Source of the DNA: an uncultured Pirellulaceae bacterium
Lineage (GTDB): Bacteria > Planctomycetota > Planctomycetia > Pirellulales > Pirellulaceae
Assembly (NCBI GenBank): GCA_934255105.1
Contig: CAKQNH010000035.1
Location: forward strand, 1-14,973
Length of the DNA: 14,973 bases
Reading direction: 5' to 3'
A program made the translations under genes and the position numbers. The first letter of the stretch is position 1. Every line of letters begins with the position of its first letter. Of the stretch, positions 1 through 6,908 are shown in pieces. The notes beneath the pieces were generated by a model. It ran no database searches. It was given only the letters and a program-made list of their open reading frames with translations, and had not been told where the DNA came from.

Positions 1-185
1 ACCCCGAAAGTGTGGGCATTGGTGGACGGGTTGCGCGGGATATTTGGGCCATTCCGGCTGCCGCACGCCTCGCTGGCACAGCAGGAATGTGGACCCCGTG
101 CCACTAGTTATCAAGCGTCGCTCTGTGCAGCTTATGCATAAGCTCTGTTGAAGGACCAGAGGCAGTTGAGGAGGAAGTGACATTT

Positions 186-215
186 TCGACCGCTATGAAT
201 TCGACCGCTATGAAT
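186..215. repeat. Perfect 15-bp tandem duplication
   Basis: The unit TCGACCGCTATGAAT occurs twice head to tail, at 186-200 and 201-215, with no mismatch. It lies beyond the 3' end of the minus-strand HEAT-like gene, just before a palindrome. It could be a recent slippage duplication; no function is implied. Confidence 0.85.
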
Positions 216-217
216 TT

Positions 218-229
218 AGTACGCGTACT
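218..229. repeat. 12-bp perfect palindrome
   Basis: AGTACGCGTACT reads the same on both strands and sits 3 bases after the 15-bp duplication. A dimeric DNA-binding protein could recognise it, but no adjacent promoter or regulator gene supports that, so it is recorded only as structure. Confidence 0.6.
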
Positions 230-264
230 TGAACCTCGTATTTACCTGGCACATTCATCACACC

Positions 265-283
265 TAGGCTCGTTACGAGCCTA
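265..283 (-). terminator. Hairpin downstream of the HEAT-like gene
   Basis: TAGGCTC and GAGCCTA form a perfect 7-bp stem around a 5-base loop, 17 bases beyond the TAA stop of the minus-strand gene ending at 300. The position suits transcript termination or 3'-end protection. There is no U-run after it on the minus strand, so it is not a canonical intrinsic terminator. Confidence 0.4.
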
Positions 284-299
284 CGGGATTCGAGCCCAC

Positions 300-1733
300 T
301 TAGCGAGAGCTCGTGCGGCGGGCGACCAATACTTGGCGAATGGCCCCGGCCACGCTTTCGTCACTTTCCTGGGCGAGCAGACGCCGCAGGTCTTGCTGCA
401 TACTTAGATCTTGGGCCATCGAGCTCAGCAGCCCGATGGCTTGCTGCTTGACCTCCACTTCGCCGATTTCAGCCATCCACAATAGCCATGGTCGTGGCTC
501 TACATTGGGGTTGGTGGCGATCGATTGCAGGATGCGAATGCGTTCCAATGGCGGGCTGGTAGCTAGCTGCGAGGCGAGTTCCAGACGGTCATCGGGAAAT
601 CCCTTGGAGCGAAGGGCCAGCGCAGCGGCTTGCGCAACTCGCGGTTGTCGGCTGGGGAGCAATCGGACCAGCGTATTTATATCGAGCTGCTGAATCGAGT
701 CCAGGTCGACGTCCGTCCGTGGGCTGGGCATCTCCACGAGCGGCTTGCTGCGGATGCTGGCTGGTCCGTGCACCAGCGAAGGCGCAGGACTCGGTGCCGC
801 CGTCTCCCCATTCGCTGTGTCATTGAGCGATCCCGCCGCGTCAGTGAGCGAGAACTCCGCATCGGACGCATCTGAGAGAGACGCAGATGCGGGGCGATCC
901 ATGTCTGCCTCGCGGATCAGCGTCTGCTTGTCAGGCACCCGCTGTGGGGCCGAGGACGCAGTCAGGAATTGCACGTTGGCGGTCGGTGTGCTACTGGAAC
1001 TGTGCAGCACCTCGCGTGGCGCAATGCCAGGCACTAGTCCCGCATGGTCGGATGATGTGGCCGACGAAGGGCTCGATTGCGTTAGCGACTGCAATGGCCG
1101 CAGGGCGTTGATCTGCAGGCCGAGCGTTTCCAGCTCGGTGCTACTGACGACGTTGGATGCGACCTGCACGGGCGATATAGTAGGTGCCGGAGAACTCGCC
1201 GCCGATCTGCCAACTCGTTGAAATACGGAATCGCAAGCCGCCATGACGGGAGCCAACTGCGGATCGTCCAGCTCGAGGCACAAGCTGAAAATGCGCGAGG
1301 CTAAGCTACTTGCTAATATCAGATTGTCCGTCGGAGTCGTCTCGGGAAGTTCACACAGTCGCTGGGCCAGCAGCCGCATGCGAGCGGCGGCAATAGAGGA
1401 CTGCAACTGGGACCAGCCAGTGATTTGGGCATCCAAGGTGCGATAGGCCGTGCGTGCGACCTGCGTATTGGGGTGTTGCAAACCTCGTGCAATTTCTAAC
1501 GTAGCGTTCGAATCGAGCATCAACAGACCCTCGAGCGCTAAGAACGCATCGCTGGGAGATTGCGCGGTGGCCAATTGATCGCTCAAACGCATGGTCAAAT
1601 AATGTCTACCACCCCACCAAACTCCGAATCCAGCAGCCAAGCCGATCAGGCACCATAACCACCAGCCTAGCGCAAGGCTAGCGATGGGCCGCCGGGCTGG
1701 TTCGGCTCGGAATGTGAGATCGAGTCGCTCCAA
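300..1733 (-). CDS. Membrane-anchored HEAT-repeat-like protein
   Basis: A 477-residue protein of unknown function. A short basic N-terminus precedes one hydrophobic, Trp/Gly-rich segment at about residues 17-41, a likely signal anchor. Residues 50-170 are helix-rich. Residues 176-340 are a Ser/Ala/Pro/Thr/Asp-rich linker that is probably disordered. Residues 345-472 are paired helices with an alternating Leu/Ala pattern, as in HEAT or armadillo repeats (for example RVAQAAALALRSKGF and VEVKQQAIGLLSSMAQ). HEAT repeats usually serve as protein-binding scaffolds, so an adaptor role at the membrane is inferred. The start is TTG: no ATG lies between the upstream in-frame stop at 1779-1781 and the membrane segment, and the first internal Met (residue 48) would remove the anchor. 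No clear Shine-Dalgarno is visible. It is transcribed divergently from the next gene. Confidence 0.8.
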   Translation of the reverse strand: MERLDLTFRAEPARRPIASLALGWWLWCLIGLAAGFGVWWGGRHYLTMRLSDQLATAQSPSDAFLALEGLLMLDSNATLEIARGLQHPNTQVARTAYRTLDAQITGWSQLQSSIAAARMRLLAQRLCELPETTPTDNLILASSLASRIFSLCLELDDPQLAPVMAACDSVFQRVGRSAASSPAPTISPVQVASNVVSSTELETLGLQINALRPLQSLTQSSPSSATSSDHAGLVPGIAPREVLHSSSSTPTANVQFLTASSAPQRVPDKQTLIREADMDRPASASLSDASDAEFSLTDAAGSLNDTANGETAAPSPAPSLVHGPASIRSKPLVEMPSPRTDVDLDSIQQLDINTLVRLLPSRQPRVAQAAALALRSKGFPDDRLELASQLATSPPLERIRILQSIATNPNVEPRPWLLWMAEIGEVEVKQQAIGLLSSMAQDLSMQQDLRRLLAQESDESVAGAIRQVLVARRTSSR

Positions 1734-1939
1734 GGGTTTGCTGCTCGGGTTGGGGAAGCGGGGGTGGTAAGCGTTGAATCAAAGCGGACACTACTTCTTC
1801 TCGCAAATTTCTCAATTTAACTCAAGAGCAACCGCCATAGATTCCAGGCTCCGCGCGCGATTTGGGCTTACGAACCAAGCCTGAAGGTGCCGATTAAAAG
1901 GGGAGACGCATGGTGGACACATCATGATTCCTTACTGTC

Positions 1940-1948
1940 GAGGTGATC
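1940..1948 (+). promoter_or_regulatory. Extended Shine-Dalgarno that sets the GTG start at 1952
   Basis: GAGGTGATC is a nine-base match to the sequence complementary to the 3' end of 16S rRNA (AAGGAGGTGATC). The GAGG core lies 8 bases before the GTG at 1952. The in-frame ATG at 1973 has no such site at a workable distance, so the GTG is preferred. Confidence 0.75.
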
Positions 1949-1951
1949 TAG

Positions 1952-3013
1952 GTGAAGTGCACCGGCTTCTCAATGCGATTCGCTCTGACGTTGTGTGTGA
2001 TTGTCGGCACCTGTGCCAGCATGGTGGCGCTGCCCACGCACCATAGTTCGGCAGCCGAATTGGCTGCCCCCGAAGGGGTTTCATCGCGCGAGGTGCGACA
2101 GCAAGCGGCCCGCGGAGTACCTCTCCACAAGCTGCATCCGAGCATTAGCCAAGATGTGCAGGCGGTGCTGGAAAACCCCAGCTATTTCCGCCGCATGCCG
2201 ACGCAGCAAATCGCCTGCGATCCCCAGATGTTTAAGTTCCTGGTCCGACGTCCCGAAGTGATGGTCAATATCTGGGAAGTCATGGGGATCACCAAAGTCA
2301 CCGCCAAGCGAACTAGTCCAAGTAGTTTTATGGCGGATGATGGCGTAGGCACCATCTGCAAATGCGATCTGGTCTACTCGGACAATAATCTCCACGTCTA
2401 TGTCGGCAGCGGTTCCTATGAAGGAACGATGGTGCCGCGCAAAGTAACTGGACGATGCGTTTCGCTGCTACGCACCGTCGACCAGCCTCCCGGTAGTGCT
2501 AACCAAGCCATTATCGGCACCATGGATGTCTTTTTGAAAGTGGACAATTTGGGCGCCGATCTACTGACGCGTTCCATCGGCCCCTTTGTCGGCAAAACGG
2601 CTGACTACAATTTCATTGAGACAGCCAAGTTCATTTCACAAATCTCGCAAGTCTGTCAGACGAATCCATCAGCCGCACAGGCGTTGGTCATGCGTCTGGA
2701 CCGCATCGACGACGGCACGCGTCGTGAATTTGCCGAGATCGTGACGCGCATCGCCTCGGCCAGCGCCGACCAGGACTATCAACTGCAATTGAGCCAAGTC
2801 GATCCCGACCCCAGCAGTTTGACAGCACCACAAACGGTGCGGCCCCCACAGACTCTACAGATCCAACCCAGTTGGAATGCGGCGGCCAAATCAGCGCACG
2901 ATCAGAGTGCCACCCACCATGACCACGCTGAACTAGCCTTGCAGGATCAGAGCTCGCACGCCACTCCGGCTGCCATCGCCCCGCGCAAATCCAACATCTT
3001 CATGCGCCGCTAA
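1952..3013 (+). CDS. Secreted conserved protein of unknown function
   Basis: 353 residues. Residues 8-35 form a signal peptide: Met-Arg, a hydrophobic core (FALTLCVIVGTCASMVAL), then small residues ending near Ala-Ala-Glu. The mature part starts with a helical stretch, followed by a conserved-looking core at about residues 76-235 with the motifs SYFRRMPTQQIACDP, RPEVMVNIWEVMGIT, DVFLKVDNLGADLL and GPFVGKTADYNFIE. The tail after about residue 280 is Pro/Gln/Ser/His-rich and low in complexity. The core resembles hypothetical proteins I associate with planctomycetes, but I know no assigned function and no catalytic motif stands out. Four Cys in the mature core (89, 136, 138, 169) could form disulphides outside the cytoplasm. 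It starts at GTG and converges, with a 7-base gap, on the ferritin-like gene; no terminator is visible between them. Confidence 0.85.
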   Translation: MKCTGFSMRFALTLCVIVGTCASMVALPTHHSSAAELAAPEGVSSREVRQQAARGVPLHKLHPSISQDVQAVLENPSYFRRMPTQQIACDPQMFKFLVRRPEVMVNIWEVMGITKVTAKRTSPSSFMADDGVGTICKCDLVYSDNNLHVYVGSGSYEGTMVPRKVTGRCVSLLRTVDQPPGSANQAIIGTMDVFLKVDNLGADLLTRSIGPFVGKTADYNFIETAKFISQISQVCQTNPSAAQALVMRLDRIDDGTRREFAEIVTRIASASADQDYQLQLSQVDPDPSSLTAPQTVRPPQTLQIQPSWNAAAKSAHDQSATHHDHAELALQDQSSHATPAAIAPRKSNIFMRR

Positions 3014-3020
3014 CAGGCCG

Positions 3021-4490
3021 CTACGAGAGCTTCTGCAGATCGGCGCGCGAGTTCTCGTAGGTTTCTGCGAAAGCCAACGCGGCAGGATCCGGAGTTTTGC
3101 CCCACCGCTCGCACGCTTGCCGGTAGATCTCCGGCCACCAATTTCGATGTTCGGTCAGGCCTTGTTCTCGATACTCGCGCCAATGGCTGAGGACCTTGCT
3201 CCAGCACGTGTCCCCATAGGCCAAGGCTTGGTTGAGCGAATCGTAGCGAGGCACATACCAACGTCGCCCGATCTGCGCATGCAGCACTTCGTCCGCCCAA
3301 TCAAAGTCTTGGAACAAGGCGGATAACGGTTCGCCGCTGGCCAATCCGACTTCCCATTCAAAGCGCTTGCCGGTGCGCGGCATCAATCCCTGCTCGATAA
3401 AGAACAGCACCCCGTGCCGCTCGCGGGCGTCGAGCTGCGAATTGAGGTTTCGGGACCAAGTAAAATTGATAGGGATTTTTGTCCAATCCAATTTTAAAGC
3501 GGCGAAACCTACTTCGCCCATCATGGCATGCCGCGCCTCGTCCCACAGTTGCCGAGTCATTTCGTAATGAAACTCCCACGGTTCCTGCTCGCGCAGTTCG
3601 ACCAAGATGCTAGCCATCATCTCCGGCACATCCAATTCTCGCAGACGCTTATAGTGCATCATCAGCGTCTTGTCTTGCGGCGAGAACTGCGGGTCGTACA
3701 AAAACGCTTCGGGATTGACCCCTGCATTGAACGAATCTTGGAACCGCTCGTCGCGCTGCGGTGCGCTAGAAAACTCATAGGGCATGCGTGAATATCTAGC
3801 GCCGGGCAGCTCAACATGGCTGGTTGGCTGAGTTCCGTCGAGTGCGCCGGCGGCGGTCAAACACTGCTGCAGCTCCGCGGACCATTGCGCGTACTCCGCT
3901 CGCTGGCCATCATCGACCAATGCTGCAATGCACGCTTGTCCCACCCTCAACGCTTCGCTCATCTCAAACTGGATCAGCTTGGCGACTCGCACGCTGGGCG
4001 CATCGGCCAGCGGATGGGCGTCCTGTTGAAGGCGAGCGCACGCGTCGAGCAGGGCGGGGAGGGCCACGCTATACATCCCCCACAATCGCTGTTGGCTGTC
4101 GGGCGCGGCGATGATTTCGTCGAGCAATTGCTGGAGCCCCGCGTGCGGAATGCGGTCGAGTCCCAAAGGTGGCTCGCGCATCTCCGAGACGCGCCGTCGA
4201 ATCAAAGTGACTTGCTCCGCACATAGATATGCATGGTGGCTGAAGAGCATCTTCAGTTCATAGATCGGCTCCGAAGGTATCCAGGCGGTGAACGCTTCCG
4301 CGGCTCGCTTCAAAACATAATGTAGCCGTTTGAGACGCTCCGCGCTCTGCTCGACACTCCAGGCCGGGTCTCCATTGGGCCTGGCGACTGTCTGCGAAAC
4401 CGCTTGCTCAAGCGAGCACAGGCCCGCCAGAGCAGGTAGCTCGCGCAAGCGATCTAACTGTGACGAGTGATTCATGCTAGCTACTTTCAT
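3021..4490 (-). CDS. Ferritin-like (putative di-metal) helical protein
   Basis: 489 mostly helical residues with no signal peptide, so probably cytoplasmic. The C-terminal half has the ferritin-like ligand order Glu ... ExxH ... Glu ... ExxH: Glu290 (in VPEMM), DEARH (Glu318/His321), Glu366 (in FFIEQG) and DEVLH (Glu401/His404). The spacings of 28 and 35 residues between each lone Glu and its ExxH fit a four-helix bundle that binds two iron or manganese ions. The N-terminal half has another helix of similar type (YELKMLFSHHAYLCAEQ, residues 77-93), so it may be a second, perhaps degenerate, bundle. Members of this superfamily include oxidases, oxygenases and storage proteins; which applies cannot be read from sequence. 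The ATG at 4490 lacks a clear ribosome site, and an ATG at 4475 is an alternative. It follows the redoxin fusion gene on the same strand after 240 bases, so it probably has its own promoter. Confidence 0.75.
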   Translation of the reverse strand: MKVASMNHSSQLDRLRELPALAGLCSLEQAVSQTVARPNGDPAWSVEQSAERLKRLHYVLKRAAEAFTAWIPSEPIYELKMLFSHHAYLCAEQVTLIRRRVSEMREPPLGLDRIPHAGLQQLLDEIIAAPDSQQRLWGMYSVALPALLDACARLQQDAHPLADAPSVRVAKLIQFEMSEALRVGQACIAALVDDGQRAEYAQWSAELQQCLTAAGALDGTQPTSHVELPGARYSRMPYEFSSAPQRDERFQDSFNAGVNPEAFLYDPQFSPQDKTLMMHYKRLRELDVPEMMASILVELREQEPWEFHYEMTRQLWDEARHAMMGEVGFAALKLDWTKIPINFTWSRNLNSQLDARERHGVLFFIEQGLMPRTGKRFEWEVGLASGEPLSALFQDFDWADEVLHAQIGRRWYVPRYDSLNQALAYGDTCWSKVLSHWREYREQGLTEHRNWWPEIYRQACERWGKTPDPAALAFAETYENSRADLQKLS

Positions 4491-4621
4491 GATGGACCGC
4501 TTTTAACGATGGATTGTTACGCAAGAGTCTGCACTCGTAGACTCGCCCCCAAGAACGCCACATTTGTTTAGTTCTGCAGTCGGGTGTTGCAAACAGATGA
4601 CGCTGAGGCAGTATCGATAGC

Positions 4622-4649
4622 AAATGACGAATGACCAATAACTAATGAC
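4622..4649. repeat. Heptamer tract, four NAATGAC-type units
   Basis: Four consecutive 7-base units can be read: AAATGAC, GAATGAC, CAATAAC and TAATGAC. They lie in the spacer between the redoxin fusion gene and the ferritin-like gene. Exact 7-base phasing with one internal change suggests a degenerate short tandem repeat. A 62-codon minus-strand frame over it looks spurious, because its peptide is simply the repeat translated. Confidence 0.65.
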
Positions 4650-4730
4650 TAGTCTACCGCACCGGTAGCGAGAGACGCAGGTTCCTCTCAAGACGTCCCA
4701 CTTCCCGCGAGCCTACATTCTACAGCGAGC

Positions 4731-6791
4731 TTAGAACTTCATCAGCTCTTCGCGCGTCAGCTCACCATTGTGGTCTTCGTCCAAACGGTCGAAAACTGGG
4801 CCAGCGGCCTCTTCGTTGCCGGGCATCCGCTGACGCACTTCCGCCTTGGAAATCACCCCGTCACCGTTCACGTCGAGCCGCCGGAACAGAGCCGCATTGC
4901 GCTTTTCGCGATCGTCTCCTCCGCTGGATGTGACGAGATCACGGGCCGCATCCCCCGGAACAACTCCCGGCAAGTAGTACTCGACGTAGCCGACTTGCAT
5001 CTCATCATAGGTTTGTGGTCCCCAGCCTACCGTCTTGGTCGGGTCGGGATTGGCGGGGTTGTTGACGCTATTATCGTACCACGAAGTGAAGCGAATCTTG
5101 TCGCCAGCTTGCACCGGCAGCGGCTCGCGGTAGCGATACAGCAACTGCCAATTGAAATCGTAATGCGGCACATCCAAGAGCGTTGTTGTCTTGCCTGCGC
5201 TAATCAATTCGTAGCGCGCCGCCTTGCCACGCAAGTGCATGTGCGGTAGCAAACCCAGCAGGCGGGCTTCTGCGGGTATTGGCAAGTTAGCGATTTCCTG
5301 ATGGTTTTCTGCTCCGGCGGGAATGCTGATCTTGTCATTGAAAATCCCAGCCACGCGGACTTCATGCTGGGGAGGCTGTTTGGAAAACACCAATCCAATG
5401 CTGGTCCGATCGGTTGTGGCTGTCCCGTTAGGCGTGTAATGCATTTGAAAGCGGAGTTTTGCATGTTTGGGTAGCCGCTTGGCAAAACCATCTGGGTAGA
5501 CCAATGCGCTGTTGCCCGGCACATAGATGCCCCAGAAGCCCGTGCGATCACTGTGTACCTCTCCGTCGCCTTGCACGAAGACCAGCACATGATGCACTAC
5601 GCTGCGCTCCCCCGGCTTGATCTCGATGGCTTGTACCCATTTATCCTCGGCAAGATCGGTTTGTACATCCACGTCTTTGTACGGCATGACACCCGTCGCT
5701 TTGACTGCTTGTGGCTCATCAAACTGAAAAATGGCATCGGGCGTTCCAATCTCCCAGTCGCTGACAAACTGGGGGGGGAGTGGCGCATCGTCGGAATCGC
5801 CAGCGGGCATTTCTCCAGCGAGCCAATTCAACAGGTCACGCTTGTCATCTTTTGCTAACGAACGATCGTTCGACCAGGGCGATAGGCCATCGACGGATTT
5901 ATCACCGATTGCGTCGTTGGCGAACCAAGGAGGCATGATACCGCGCTCGACCACTTGCTCGATCATGCCGGCGTGGGCGCGGACGTCGTCGAGCGTTGTC
6001 AACTCGAATGGTGCCGCCCCTCCGTCGCGATGACAAGTGATGCAGTTTTGTAGCACGATGCGCGAGATGCGATTGTGATAGGTCAGATCGTGGCTGATGC
6101 TCGGCCGCGACTTGGTCGCCAGCGTGCAACCGGGAGCTTCGGTGGCTGCTACCAGCGGTGCGCGTGCCGACTTCATGGCTGCCAGCGCGTCAGCCAAATA
6201 GCGCTGTCGCGGGGCTTCCAAAGAATATCCAAATCCGTATTGATCGTCGATGGCGCCGTGATAGACCACGGTGCGGGAGCGATCGACAACGATTACGTCA
6301 GTGGTCGTCAGCGCGCCGATGCGGGCCGCGAACTCTGCTTGGGGATCGTGGCCGTAGATGACATCGCTGGCGGCCGCTTCACCTCCGCCGGCATCACCAT
6401 CGCTCTCAAAGCGCTTGGCCGCTGCGGACATAGCGTCCGGCTTGTCCGTGGCGATTGGATTGACGATCAACCAGGCCACATCGTCGCCCGATGTCCGGGA
6501 CAGGTCTACCAGCGTCGGCAAGTACTTCTTACTCAGCGGACAACTTGTACTGGTCATAGCGATGACCACAGCCTGGTGCGACTTGGCGAGTTGGCTGAGC
6601 CGATGCGGATTACCTGAAAGATCGATCAAGCTTCCATCGGGGAGCAATTGTCCGACCCCATGGCTGGCAGCATTAACCGGCCGCGGCCCCTGGCGCACGG
6701 GCGTTGCGATCGTACTAGGCTCAGCCGCAACCGCCCACGTGGCGCTCGCGATGACAAACAGCAGGGTTCCAAAGGTCGTGCGTACCGTCAT
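4731..6791 (-). CDS. Redoxin / c-type heme / copper monooxygenase-like / EF-hand fusion protein
   Basis: 686 residues from the ATG at 6791, numbered from that Met. A signal peptide (about 1-23, ending AVAA) exports it. Residues 45-210 are a thioredoxin-fold redoxin domain with a single active-site-type Cys84 (TSTSCPLSKKYLP). Residues 235-330 are a small cytochrome-c-like module with CITCH (250-254) and a downstream MPPW whose Met286 may be the axial ligand. Residues 345-610 resemble peptidylglycine/dopamine monooxygenases: His400-His401 (VVHHVLVF), His451 (MHYTPNG), His517 and His519 (LPHMHLRG) and Met598 (YDEMQVGY) match the CuA and CuB ligands in order. Two canonical EF-hand loops end the protein (DVNGDGVISKAE and DEDHNGELTREE). 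I infer an exported oxidoreductase that passes electrons through heme to copper; the substrate is unknown. A GGGAAG ribosome site 8 bases upstream favours 6791 over an alternative start at 6827. Confidence 0.88.
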   Translation of the reverse strand: MTVRTTFGTLLFVIASATWAVAAEPSTIATPVRQGPRPVNAASHGVGQLLPDGSLIDLSGNPHRLSQLAKSHQAVVIAMTSTSCPLSKKYLPTLVDLSRTSGDDVAWLIVNPIATDKPDAMSAAAKRFESDGDAGGGEAAASDVIYGHDPQAEFAARIGALTTTDVIVVDRSRTVVYHGAIDDQYGFGYSLEAPRQRYLADALAAMKSARAPLVAATEAPGCTLATKSRPSISHDLTYHNRISRIVLQNCITCHRDGGAAPFELTTLDDVRAHAGMIEQVVERGIMPPWFANDAIGDKSVDGLSPWSNDRSLAKDDKRDLLNWLAGEMPAGDSDDAPLPPQFVSDWEIGTPDAIFQFDEPQAVKATGVMPYKDVDVQTDLAEDKWVQAIEIKPGERSVVHHVLVFVQGDGEVHSDRTGFWGIYVPGNSALVYPDGFAKRLPKHAKLRFQMHYTPNGTATTDRTSIGLVFSKQPPQHEVRVAGIFNDKISIPAGAENHQEIANLPIPAEARLLGLLPHMHLRGKAARYELISAGKTTTLLDVPHYDFNWQLLYRYREPLPVQAGDKIRFTSWYDNSVNNPANPDPTKTVGWGPQTYDEMQVGYVEYYLPGVVPGDAARDLVTSSGGDDREKRNAALFRRLDVNGDGVISKAEVRQRMPGNEEAAGPVFDRLDEDHNGELTREELMKF

Positions 6792-6799
6792 CTTCAGCG

Positions 6800-6805
6800 C
6801 TTCCC
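6800..6805 (-). promoter_or_regulatory. Ribosome binding site of the redoxin fusion gene
   Basis: On the minus strand GGGAAG lies 8 bases before the ATG at 6791. This start begins directly with a signal peptide, whereas starting at 6827 would add 12 residues in front of it. Both points favour 6791. Confidence 0.55.
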
Positions 6806-6808
6806 ATG

Positions 6809-6842
6809 GGCAATGGCCCGTTGGCAATGGCCCATTGCAATG
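6809..6842. repeat. 14-bp direct repeats with heptamer phasing and a 15-bp palindrome
   Basis: GGCAATGGCCC occurs at 6809-6819 and 6823-6833, exactly 14 bases apart, with a partial third copy (GCAATG) at 6837-6842. The tract can be read as alternating 7-base units, GGCAATG and GCCCRTT. Bases 6824-6838 form a palindrome with 7-base arms around a central C. It lies in the 5' untranslated region of the redoxin fusion gene, so it could form RNA structure or bind a protein. Confidence 0.65.
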
Positions 6843-6869
6843 TTTTGGTAATTACTCGGCAGATGCCTC

Positions 6870-6875
6870 ATTATA
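6870..6875 (-). promoter_or_regulatory. Candidate -10 box for the redoxin fusion gene
   Basis: On the minus strand the perfect hexamer TATAAT lies 78 bases before the ATG at 6791, in the 117-base gap after the DegT gene. No good -35 hexamer is seen 17 bases upstream of it, so the assignment is weak. Confidence 0.3.
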
Positions 6876-6908
6876 AGCACCGCGTTGCAACCGCACACCT
6901 GCTTACAG

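Larger units (their letters stand above)
1..299. other. Gene-poor left edge, possibly the tail of a truncated gene
   Basis: I see no complete gene here. All three plus-strand frames stay open from base 1 to stops at about 105-160, so the C-terminal end of a gene entering from the left is possible, but none of the short peptides is recognisable. A 76-codon plus-strand frame starting at 177 runs antisense into the HEAT-like gene and looks spurious. The stretch 186-283 carries the short repeats and hairpin listed separately. Confidence 0.4.

Noticed and set aside
177..407. 76-codon plus-strand frame as a gene
   Set aside because: It begins in the 15-bp duplication, overlaps the end of the HEAT-like gene on the other strand and has no recognisable features.
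4503..4691. 62-codon minus-strand frame as a small gene
   Set aside because: Its peptide follows the heptamer repeat tract, it has no ribosome site, and it lies in the spacer upstream of the ferritin-like gene.
6358..6876. 172-codon plus-strand frame with hydrophobic stretches
   Set aside because: It is antisense to the well-supported redoxin domain and signal peptide of the fusion gene.
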